DNA from: UMGS172 sp045649545
GTDB taxonomy: Bacteria > Bacillota > Clostridia > Oscillospirales > Acutalibacteraceae
Reading direction: 5' to 3'
DNA length: 20,728 bases
Assembly: GCA_045649545.1 (NCBI GenBank)
Contig: JAZRQE010000057.1
Span: 1-20,728 of the forward strand
Positions 1-4,906 of the stretch are shown in pieces (within the stretch, counting starts at the first letter, position 1; each line of letters begins with the position of its first letter). A model generated the notes under the pieces. That model saw nothing but the letters and a program-made list of their open reading frames with translations. It was not told the DNA's origin and searched no databases. The translations under genes and the position numbers were made by a program.

Positions 1-423
1 CTCACTTTGGGTTGGACAAGTGGTTCTGTTCCTGATATTGCCTATTATTCAAGTATTGGAACACTTAACAAGCAATATGAAGATTTACAAGCACAACTCC
101 GTCAAATGCAAGAACAGGGCGATTCTGCGAGTGCAGAGGTACAAATATACACCGAGTATGTAGAACAGTTAGAGTCTGTGCTCGCACTTTCCGAGAATGA
201 CCTGAACGAAGCATTTTACGAAAGGGTTACAAAACAGATTTTTGTTTATCCCCTTAATCTGTTGGAGTTCCGTTTATCGTTTATCCCAATGCCGATTTAT
301 ATGCAATATAAAACATCAGGCAGAGGAAAAGACTATACGGCAGAATTCACTATCCTATCAAAAGAACAGTTTGAAGAACTGCTTGAAAAAGCACCTAAAA
401 ACGAACTCACAGAAACAGAATAA
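1..423 (+). CDS. C-terminal end of a probable large serine recombinase (partial, open at left edge)
   Basis: The frame is open to base 1 (beginning L-T-L-G-W), so this is the last 140 codons of a longer gene. A charged helix with heptad character (about residues 20-58, LNKQYEDLQAQLRQ onwards) is followed by a segment of the type LNEAFYERVTKQIFVYP, then beta-strand-like sequence. A coiled coil followed by an 'F.ER.v..I.VY' segment is the usual layout at the C-terminus of large serine recombinases of the Tn4451/TnpX type. The catalytic serine domain is not in the window, so the assignment rests on this tail and on context: a mobilizable element inserted within a gene. A bidirectional terminator hairpin follows directly. 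Alternatives are another element-encoded DNA-binding protein. If correct, the enzyme would catalyse integration and, with a directionality factor, excision. Confidence 0.55.
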   Translation, partial: LTLGWTSGSVPDIAYYSSIGTLNKQYEDLQAQLRQMQEQGDSASAEVQIYTEYVEQLESVLALSENDLNEAFYERVTKQIFVYPLNLLEFRLSFIPMPIYMQYKTSGRGKDYTAEFTILSKEQFEELLEKAPKNELTETE

Positions 424-429
424 CAATAA

Positions 430-463
430 AAGGATAGGCAGATTAGTTCTGCTTATCCTTTTT
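430..463 (+). terminator. Bidirectional terminator between recombinase and mob operon
   Basis: A 13-bp stem (430-442 with 448-460, one G-T wobble) has a 5-nt loop and is followed by T residues on the plus strand and by TTTTATT on the minus strand. It closes the recombinase gene from the left and the mob operon from the right. The stop codon of the 51-aa ORF (443-445) lies in the loop. Confidence 0.75.
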
Positions 464-598
464 GCTTTGTTCATCATTATATGTTTGCTCTGCCTGTTCA
501 TAGGAACAGGCAGTTTCTTTTCGTATCTCTGCAATACGGAGTGCCTTTTTCCATTTCTCAACATTACACCGTTTGCATTCTTTTTCAAAATTGTTCAT
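443..598 (-). CDS. Small ORF of 51 aa downstream of mob, unknown function
   Basis: This ORF starts at an ATG 8 nt after the mob stop codon and ends inside the terminator loop, so it fits tightly as the last gene of the mob operon. A GAGGT at the end of mob, about 10 nt upstream, can serve as SD. The product begins MNNFEKECKRCNVEKWKKAL and is highly charged, with two cysteines near the N-terminus (C-K-R-C) and a third later. It resembles nothing I can name. Small charged proteins next to recombinase or mobilization genes can be excision directionality factors or relaxosome accessories, but this is only a contextual guess. A longer hydrophobic frame overlapping this place (358-588, minus) has no SD and overlaps the recombinase, so I prefer this frame. 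Confidence 0.45.
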   Translation of the reverse strand: MNNFEKECKRCNVEKWKKALRIAEIRKETACSYEQAEQTYNDEQSKKDKQN

Positions 599-606
599 AC
601 GGCATG

Positions 607-1296
607 TTACCTCAAATCATCAAAAATTTCACTCTCAATGGATTGTGGTGCAATCTCTGTTTCATCTGCTAAAACATTGTTTGCCATTTCAACAAGTTCC
701 TTTTCAAGTCTTTCGCTCTCTGCCTTGTGCCATTCGTTAAGTGTTTGGTGTCTTGCTCCTGTCTGCTCTTTGCTTTCGCCACGAACAAGACCGAACGGTG
801 CCATTGCAGCCGCATAACTGTCCTGTAATGCAACGACCTGACTTTTCTTGTTGAAAAACCTTGACGAATTGAACTTGCCTTGTTCATCAGTCATTATGAC
901 AAAACAATGCAAATGTTTTGTGCTTTCATCACAATTCAAATCCGCCCGTATCATTTTACCTTTTCCAAAGGTATCACGAACCCAAGCAAAGTTTGCTTTT
1001 ACCCATTCAGGTAAATTGATTTTATCTTCCATTTCAGGCGAGAAAGTCAAAACCAACTCACAAAGCACATTCGCATCTTTACGGACTTTCTTTCCCGTTG
1101 TTCGCTCTTGCTCTTTGATTGCCTTTTTAATGGTTCGTGCCATTGTTCGCTCACCCCTTTGCCAAGTGCGGTTTTCGTTTTCTCGTTCAGGGTGTTTTCT
1201 GTTTCGTAATCGCTCCCTGTGTTTTTGGTGTCGCTCTATATTCGCAACCGAACCCACCTTATATTTTGCAAATCGCATTATCGCATAATTGCTCAT
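607..1296 (-). CDS. MobV/Pre family relaxase, short form
   Basis: The product (229 aa) is a plasmid mobilization/recombination relaxase: it would nick the element's oriT and lead the strand during transfer by a helper conjugation system. The N-terminus (MSNYAIMRFAKYKVGSVANI) is the MobV signature, followed by a histidine (H23) in the position of the catalytic His of pMV158 MobM. The metal-binding motif DESTKHLH (about residues 123-130) matches DESTPHMH of MobM, with E124, H128 and H130 kept; the first motif histidine (HLDES in MobM) appears as asparagine/cysteine here (N121-C122). Most MobV proteins are 400-500 aa, so the C-terminal half is missing. The start at 1296 is chosen over an upstream in-frame ATG at 1332 because a run of six G sits 6-7 nt before it. 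The gene is followed by a 51-aa ORF. Confidence 0.85.
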   Translation of the reverse strand: MSNYAIMRFAKYKVGSVANIERHQKHRERLRNRKHPERENENRTWQRGERTMARTIKKAIKEQERTTGKKVRKDANVLCELVLTFSPEMEDKINLPEWVKANFAWVRDTFGKGKMIRADLNCDESTKHLHCFVIMTDEQGKFNSSRFFNKKSQVVALQDSYAAAMAPFGLVRGESKEQTGARHQTLNEWHKAESERLEKELVEMANNVLADETEIAPQSIESEIFDDLR

Positions 1297-1309
1297 CACA
1301 AAACCCCCC

Positions 1310-1370
1310 TTTGCTCTAATATGCGAGAGCAAAGGAACGGCAACACACGAAAGGATTTTTGTTGCCGTTC
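1310..1370 (-). other. Candidate oriT: two tandem hairpins just upstream of mob
   Basis: Two inverted repeats lie between the mob SD and position 1370. One has 8-bp arms (1310-1317 and 1326-1333); the other has perfect 10-bp arms (1335-1344 and 1361-1370) around a 16-nt loop. On the minus strand the 3' side of that loop reads CGTGTGTTG, which resembles the MobV nick region of pMV158 (TAGTGTG/TTA). MobV origins normally lie immediately upstream of mob, as here. The exact nick position is inferred. Confidence 0.4.
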
Positions 1371-1502
1371 AACCTTACTGCAATGCACTTGGGAAACGGT
1401 GCTTTTTCGTGCGGTCATATCTCAGCTCTACAAAATCAGTATGGAAAAACCGATTTTATTTCGCAGAAATATGACTTACTACGATTTATACTAAATCTGT
1501 AA

Positions 1503-1552
1503 GGTCTTGCAGACCGCTATTCACAATTAACATCAATCATATTTATTGTGAA
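1503..1552. repeat. Small hairpin and 8-bp inverted repeat upstream of the 36-aa ORF
   Basis: A short hairpin (GGTCT/AGACC, 1503-1515) is followed by an inverted repeat TTCACAAT (1520-1527) and ATTGTGAA (1545-1552) with a 17-nt spacer. The second repeat ends about 10 nt before the SD of the 36-aa ORF, so it could be an operator. No convincing sigma-A promoter was found here. Confidence 0.35.
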
Positions 1553-1576
1553 GAAAACGGAAAGGAGCGATACAAT

Positions 1577-1687
1577 ATGAACGAAACACTTTACGATTTA
1601 GAGCAAAAACGAAATGCCGTTGAACTTGATATACAGGCATTGTATGAAACGGAGCAACAGGAAATTAACGAACAAAAAAAGATATAA
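1577..1687 (+). CDS. Small ORF of 36 aa with strong RBS and own terminator
   Basis: The ORF has an ATG start with AAAGGAG placed 9 nt upstream, and its stop lies in the left arm of a perfect terminator. A translation signal and terminator around so short a frame support a real gene. The product (starting MNETLYDLEQKRNAVELDIQ) is acidic and predicted to be one continuous amphipathic helix, probably a coiled coil, with no membrane segment. It lies opposite the mob operon across the oriT candidate region. I do not recognise a family. A transfer accessory, a recombination directionality factor or a regulator are all possible, none shown by the sequence. Confidence 0.5.
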   Translation: MNETLYDLEQKRNAVELDIQALYETEQQEINEQKKI

Positions 1688-1715
1688 GAGACGTTATGTT
1701 CTCTTATATCTTTTT
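1676..1715 (+). terminator. Perfect bidirectional terminator
   Basis: A 16-bp perfect stem (1676-1691 and 1700-1715) with an 8-nt loop has A-runs and T-runs at its base, so it can terminate on both strands: after the 36-aa ORF (+) and after the GNAT gene (-). Confidence 0.85.
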
Positions 1716-1733
1716 ATATAGTGGTTAGATTGC

Positions 1734-2150
1734 TTATAATTTATAAGTGACATATGACCCAGGAATATTGTTATCGGGCATTTTCACAGGAGATATTGCA
1801 AACCCATTTTTAACCCATAACATATTTGATGGCATATTATTTATATCACAGTATGCTCTTACTTGATAACAGGAGTTTGTTTTTGCAATTTCAATACATT
1901 TTTTAACCATAGCACTACCTATACCTTTACCCCTAAATTTAGGGTTAAAAGTTTCAATAACATTGATAAAGATTTCTTTTTTGTTAATTGAAACAGGAAT
2001 ATCTTGCACATATCCCCATAAGAACCCCACAATCTCATCATTTTCATCTGCAACAATTAAGTAACCACCATTACCTAACACTTGACTTGTGTATGGATAT
2101 TTCTCTAAAATGTCATTTCTTTCTGTCTCATTTCCTAATCTAATATTCAT
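1734..2150 (-). CDS. GNAT family N-acetyltransferase (element cargo)
   Basis: This 138-aa protein is a single-domain GNAT acetyltransferase, transferring an acetyl group from acetyl-CoA to an unknown amine. The acetyl-CoA pyrophosphate-binding motif A is visible as PKFRGKGIGSAMVKKC (about residues 69-84), preceded by the usual beta strand (INVIETFNP) and followed by an alpha/beta segment ending MLWVKNGFAISP, the typical 'FY.k.GF' region. The start has AAGGAG placed 6 nt before the ATG. It lies 41 bp downstream of the TIGR04076-like gene and is probably transcribed with it from the promoter at 2562-2590. As cargo of a mobile element it might modify a drug or metabolite, but its substrate cannot be read from the sequence. 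Confidence 0.85.
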   Translation of the reverse strand: MNIRLGNETERNDILEKYPYTSQVLGNGGYLIVADENDEIVGFLWGYVQDIPVSINKKEIFINVIETFNPKFRGKGIGSAMVKKCIEIAKTNSCYQVRAYCDINNMPSNMLWVKNGFAISPVKMPDNNIPGSYVTYKL

Positions 2151-2191
2151 ATAATGCTCCTTTTGGAATTCTAAATCAACAAATCACAGTT

Positions 2192-2524
2192 TCAGTCTTT
2201 TGGTCTGGGACCATTGGGCAGCCGTTTTCCATTTTCATCACGGTTAATAGGAGTTGCTTTAAGATGAAATTGTATACATCCATCAGCACACGGTATATTC
2301 ATTTCGTATTTTTCTTTTTCGCCTCTATATGTAAAGTCACCACCACATCGGATAACTTCACACCAAGTGTATATTTTTATCATTGTTTTGGGGCACATTC
2401 CAGCAGGACATTCATAGGAAAAAACAAATTTGTCTCCTTTTTCCAATCCAAGCCTACAATGTCCTGCTTTTCCCTCTATAACCGTTAATTCAAATTGCCA
2501 ATCTTCAGTACACCATTTTTGCAT
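2192..2524 (-). CDS. TIGR04076 family protein (element cargo)
   Basis: This 110-aa soluble protein has the pattern of the small uncharacterised TIGR04076 family: an N-terminal 'eltViegk.GhC' strand, 'GDkF.f.yecPaGmCpktm..iy', a central cysteine and 'GG', and a C-terminal 'CaDG.iqFhlka.p' segment. Cysteines at about residues 5, 23, 39, 44, 60, 79 and 83 suggest metal binding or redox chemistry, which is not demonstrated for the family. The start is supported by GGAGG 8 nt upstream. It is the first gene of a two-gene unit with the GNAT acetyltransferase and has a near-consensus promoter of its own. No function can be assigned. Confidence 0.75.
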   Translation of the reverse strand: MQKWCTEDWQFELTVIEGKAGHCRLGLEKGDKFVFSYECPAGMCPKTMIKIYTWCEVIRCGGDFTYRGEKEKYEMNIPCADGCIQFHLKATPINRDENGKRLPNGPRPKD

Positions 2525-2561
2525 TTTAATATCCTCCGTTAAAGTCTTATTTATTGAATTA

Positions 2562-2590
2562 ATTATAGCACATTTTATCGTAAATGTAAA
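2562..2590 (-). promoter_or_regulatory. Sigma-A promoter of the cargo operon
   Basis: On the minus strand TTTACA and TATAAT are separated by 17 nt, with a TG extended -10. The start of transcription would be about 30 nt before the TIGR04076-like start codon. Confidence 0.75.
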
Positions 2591-2625
2591 TCAGGTTGAA
2601 AAAATGTTGAAATTATGAAATGAGT

Positions 2626-2736
2626 GGGTAAAAGGGCAAATAATACAAGAAACCCTTATAAATAAAGGAAAACACGGCGTTGGAGGGCTTGTCCAACGCC
2701 GTGTAAAAAAAGGGTAAAAAGGGTAAAAATAAGGGT
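2626..2736. other. Candidate replication origin: 13-bp hairpin flanked by GGGTAAAA repeats
   Basis: A perfect 13-bp inverted repeat (2672-2684 and 2692-2704, loop GGGCTTG) is flanked on the left by GGGTAAAA (2626-2633) and on the right by two adjacent copies of GGGTAAAAA (2712-2729) and a degenerate third copy at 2733. Short iterated sites next to a GC-rich hairpin, just upstream of an HUH-type rep gene, is the arrangement of rolling-circle origins. The hairpin is followed by TTTTCC on the minus strand, so a weak terminator is an alternative reading. Confidence 0.4.
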
Positions 2737-2743
2737 GTAATAC

Positions 2744-2772
2744 TTGACTTTTAACCAAAAATATGCTATACT
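2744..2772 (+). promoter_or_regulatory. Promoter of the rep leader RNA
   Basis: TTGACT and TATACT are separated by 17 nt, with an extended -10 (ATGC before TATACT). Transcription would start near 2779, about 350 nt before rep. Confidence 0.75.
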
Positions 2773-2778
2773 AATAAT

Positions 2779-3072
2779 GCTCTCACTGATAGGGAGCAAC
2801 AACTGAATATTGATACCGTATCGCCCGTGGGGAGCAACAAATGAGCAGACCCACCCTTTGACGAAATCGTCTCGCAAGAGATTGATGCTCCATTGATGAA
2901 GAGGCGACTGGCAGTGTCCCGACGGCGTGCCGTCTAAAGACATGAGTTGGTAATTAAAGAGAAAAACGGATGACAGAACAGAGGAACAATAGGTTACTAT
3001 TGCTTTCTGTTTCTCCGTTATTTCTTTTTTAATCGGTGCTAATTTAGACCTAACGGGGAAACCGTTAGGTCT
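2779..3072 (+). ncRNA. Structured leader RNA of rep, ending in tandem terminators
   Basis: The stretch between promoter and rep has no credible gene but is rich in structure and more GC-rich than its surroundings. It has a hairpin (2779-2797), a GTGGG/CCCAC pairing (2827-2831 with 2850-2854), mutually exclusive small hairpins (2860-2871 and 2870-2881) and a GC-rich hairpin (2921-2934). The 11-mer GGGAGCAACAA occurs twice (2792-2802 and 2830-2840), and both copies can pair, with one mismatch, with TTGATGCTCC at 2882-2891, so the copies compete for one partner. A long interrupted terminator (2965-3030, T-rich tail) and a second 11-bp terminator (3046-3072, then TTTGTTTT) follow. This looks like an attenuated leader or a free-standing RNA controlling rep expression. 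I do not recognise a named RNA family. Confidence 0.55.
2965..3030 (+). terminator. First rep-leader terminator (attenuator)
   Basis: A long hairpin pairs AACGGA (2965-2970) with TCCGTT (3014-3019) at the base, GAACAGA with TCTGTTTC in the middle and CAATAG with CTATTG around a GTTA loop. It is followed by TTATTTCTTTTTT. It sits 100 nt before the rep start, so most transcripts from the leader promoter should stop here unless it is prevented. Confidence 0.7.
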
Positions 3073-3080
3073 TTTGTTTT
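3046..3080 (+). terminator. Second rep-leader terminator
   Basis: A perfect 11-bp stem (3046-3056 with 3062-3072, loop GGAAA) is followed by TTTGTTTT. Two terminators in a row ahead of one gene imply tight control of rep transcription. Confidence 0.75.
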
Positions 3081-3089
3081 GTCCGTATT

Positions 3090-3113
3090 CAGAATTTTAA
3101 AATTCAAATTCTG
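3090..3113 (+). promoter_or_regulatory. 8-bp hairpin next to the rep SD
   Basis: CAGAATTT (3090-3097) pairs with AAATTCTG (3106-3113), ending exactly where the rep SD (AAAGGAG) begins. It could influence ribosome access or be a Rep-binding palindrome. Confidence 0.4.
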
Positions 3114-3129
3114 AAAGGAGACCACCGTT

Positions 3130-4293
3130 ATGGCAAAACATTGTGAATATTCACAACAATTAAAGCACTTAAAAGTAAAATTAGAGGATATTGAAAAAAT
3201 TATCGAATCGCACCGAACAATTAAAGAATGGGCATATATCATACACGATAAGGATGTATATACCAAAAATGATGAATGTGAAAATCCGACTCACAAAGAG
3301 GGCACCCTAAAAGAACCGCACATTCATTTGTATCTTAATTTTGGTAAAAGTAGTGCGAATTTTGATACAGTTGCAAAATGGTTCAACGATGCCCCACAAT
3401 ATGTATGTAAGGTAAAAGGCAGAAAAAGCGATATTCTTATGTACCTTACTCATAAAAACACCCCTGAAAAACATCCTTATAGTATAGAGAATGTTAGAAG
3501 TAACTTTGACATAGAACAAGCAATCATTGATGATGATAAAACGGATGTAAATACTATCCTACGAAAAATCGCAGATGGTACAATCAAAGAGTACAATCGT
3601 TTTGAATATATTGATGATATTGTACTTGCTAAATATAGCAACTTGTTCAAAACGGCATTTAAGAATAGGAGCGAAAAGATTATGAGAGACCCCAACAGAG
3701 ATATAAAAGTGATTTTCATTTACGGAACAACAGGCAGCGGTAAAACAACCTATGCAAAAATGCTTGCCGAAAAAATAGGTGATGGTAGTTTTTATGTGTC
3801 ATCTTCTGCAAATGACAGTTTGCAAGACTATAAAGGACAGGAAACTGTCATATTGGACGATTTAAGAGATAATGCCTTTGAGTTTGCCGATTTGCTTAAA
3901 GCACTTGATAACCACACGGCAACGAGTATCCGCAGTCGTTTTTGCAATAAAAACTTTCTTGGTAGTACAATCATTATTACAAGTACAGTACCAATTTTAG
4001 AATGGTACAAATTCAGTAATGAAGATAAGTCGCAGTTGCGAAGAAGAATATCAAATTATTTAATTGCCGATAAAGATGAAATCTGCTTTTATACATTCAA
4101 TCCAGATAACGATTATATGCCAGAGTTTAAGTATAAAATCAAGAACCCTGTTCCAGCTGTAGTAGCAAAGAAAACCAGAGATAAGCAAGCGAATGATGAT
4201 ATTTTAAGTATTTGTATGGGTGTACTCGATGGTATGGATGAAGAAGAAAAAGGCGATTATGTCAAGGAAATAAACGAAATAAAAGCACTTTAA
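3130..4293 (+). CDS. CRESS-type replication initiator (HUH endonuclease plus SF3 helicase)
   Basis: This 387-aa Rep combines two domains. Residues about 1-125 form an HUH endonuclease: the metal motif HIHLYL (H64, H66) and the catalytic tyrosine motif YLTHK (Y105), as in plasmid Rep_2-type proteins. Residues about 190-310 form a superfamily 3 helicase: Walker A GTTGSGKT (199-206), Walker B ILDD (241-244), motif C IIITST (281-286) and arginines at 304-306. This is the arrangement of the Reps of CRESS-DNA viruses and of related bacterial and phytoplasma plasmids. It would nick the origin, stay bound through Y105 and unwind the strand in rolling-circle replication. The start has GGAG 9 nt upstream. 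It is the last gene of the element before the cotJC junction and ends in its own terminator. All catalytic residues are intact, so the element may replicate after excision. Confidence 0.88.
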   Translation: MAKHCEYSQQLKHLKVKLEDIEKIIESHRTIKEWAYIIHDKDVYTKNDECENPTHKEGTLKEPHIHLYLNFGKSSANFDTVAKWFNDAPQYVCKVKGRKSDILMYLTHKNTPEKHPYSIENVRSNFDIEQAIIDDDKTDVNTILRKIADGTIKEYNRFEYIDDIVLAKYSNLFKTAFKNRSEKIMRDPNRDIKVIFIYGTTGSGKTTYAKMLAEKIGDGSFYVSSSANDSLQDYKGQETVILDDLRDNAFEFADLLKALDNHTATSIRSRFCNKNFLGSTIIITSTVPILEWYKFSNEDKSQLRRRISNYLIADKDEICFYTFNPDNDYMPEFKYKIKNPVPAVVAKKTRDKQANDDILSICMGVLDGMDEEEKGDYVKEINEIKAL

Positions 4294-4297
4294 ATAG

Positions 4298-4337
4298 CAA
4301 GAAAGGGAGTATTTGCGTACTCCCTTTCTTGTTTTTT
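4298..4337 (+). terminator. Terminator of rep
   Basis: A perfect 14-bp stem (4298-4311 and 4318-4331, loop TTTGCG) is followed by TTTTTT. It also insulates the cotJC fragment from rep transcription. Confidence 0.92.
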
Positions 4338-4354
4338 CTATAAATGCACAATTT

Positions 4355-4375
4355 CTTTCTTATTTAGGTACAGAA
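4355..4375. other. Probable attR junction of the element within cotJC
   Basis: CotJC conservation starts exactly at GGT ACA GAA GAA (4367 onward), while the preceding bases are AT-rich element DNA after the rep terminator. Serine recombinases join DNA at a short shared core, so a core within GGTAC at 4367-4371 is likely. The matching attL and the 5' half of cotJC should lie left of the window. Confidence 0.6.
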
Positions 4376-4783
4376 GAATTGGCACACTTGGAAATGGTTG
4401 GTACAATCGTCTATCAATTGACACGCAATCTTTCGGAAGAAGACATTAAAAAAGCCGGTTTTGACGCTTACTTTGTAGACCATACAAACGGAATTTTCCC
4501 GCAGTCTGCAGGAGGTTATCCTTACAACGCAATCAGCTTTGCATCAAAGGGTGACCCGATTACAGATATTCACGAGTCAATGGCTGCCGAGCAAAAAGCC
4601 AGAACAACCTATGACAATATTTTACGCTATTGTGCAGATGACCCGGATGTCAGAGACGTAATCCGTTTTTTGCGTCAGCGTGAGGTTGTGCATTATCAAC
4701 GTTTCGGTGAAGGTTTACGATTATTAACCGACAAGCTCAACGAAAAGAACTTCTACGAAATTAACCCGTCGTTTGATAAATAA
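4367..4783 (+). pseudogene. cotJC: 3' part of cotJC (spore coat manganese-catalase family), split by the element
   Basis: The last 138 codons of a CotJC-like protein are intact and in frame. CotJC is a spore-coat protein of the manganese-catalase family (about 190 aa in Bacillus subtilis), so about 55 N-terminal residues are missing. Visible metal-ligand motifs are EELAH (E4, H7 of the fragment), AAEQKAR (E75) and REVVH (H109); the first ligand glutamate, in the missing first helix, is absent, so the fragment cannot form the dimanganese site alone. The frame can be read upstream into the rep terminator (TTG at 4313), but there is no SD there and the added residues are not CotJC-like. No decay is seen in the fragment, which suggests recent insertion or selection to keep it repairable by precise excision. 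A hairpin (4820-4846) follows. Confidence 0.88.
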
Positions 4784-4819
4784 CTTCGCGATGTGAATGT
4801 ATTGAAATAATATAACTGT

Positions 4820-4846
4820 AAGCAGGTGAGTTTTTCTCATCTGCTT
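4820..4846 (+). terminator. Terminator-like hairpin after cotJC
   Basis: An 11-bp stem with one G-T wobble (4820-4830 and 4836-4846) and a TTTTT loop, but only a weak T-tract after it. It could end cotJC transcription. Confidence 0.5.
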
Positions 4847-4881
4847 ATTGCAATTATTATAGTTTTATGGTATATTTACTA

Positions 4882-4887
4882 TATAAT
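4882..4887 (+). promoter_or_regulatory. Possible -10 of the trehalase gene
   Basis: TATAAT lies 7 nt before the GGAGG of the trehalase gene; the -35 region at 4859-4864 is poor. The initiation point would fall almost on the SD, so another upstream promoter cannot be excluded. Confidence 0.3.
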
Positions 4888-4906
4888 TTTTATGGAGGTT
4901 TCATAT

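Larger units (their letters stand above)
1..4366. mobile_element. Right part of an integrated mobilizable element (serine recombinase, MobV, CRESS-type Rep)
   Basis: This segment holds a recombinase C-terminus, a MobV relaxase, a plasmid-type HUH/SF3 replication initiator and two small cargo genes, a combination typical of integrative and mobilizable elements. The right boundary is inferred from the point where the sequence becomes conserved CotJC coding sequence (GTEELAHLE, beginning at 4367). The left boundary lies outside the window, since the recombinase frame is open to position 1. A serine recombinase would need roughly 1 kb or more of extra coding sequence to the left, so the whole element is probably more than 5.5 kb. 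The order and strands are: recombinase (+), 51-aa ORF and mob (-), 36-aa ORF (+), GNAT and TIGR04076 (-), rep (+). Integration inside a coding sequence is seen directly; recombinase-mediated insertion is inferred. Confidence 0.8.

Noticed and set aside
358..588. 76-aa minus-strand frame with a Phe/Leu-rich tail, downstream of mob
   Set aside because: It has no SD, overlaps the recombinase end and contains the terminator; the 51-aa frame in another phase fits the operon better.
2656..2943. 95-aa minus-strand frame in the rep leader
   Set aside because: It has no SD and is coincident with hairpins and leader promoter; the region is better explained as non-coding structure.
4313..4366. Extension of the cotJC fragment to a TTG at 4313 as a complete 156-aa gene
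   Set aside because: The start would lie in the loop of the rep terminator, without SD, and the first 18 residues do not resemble CotJC; this is read-through into element DNA.
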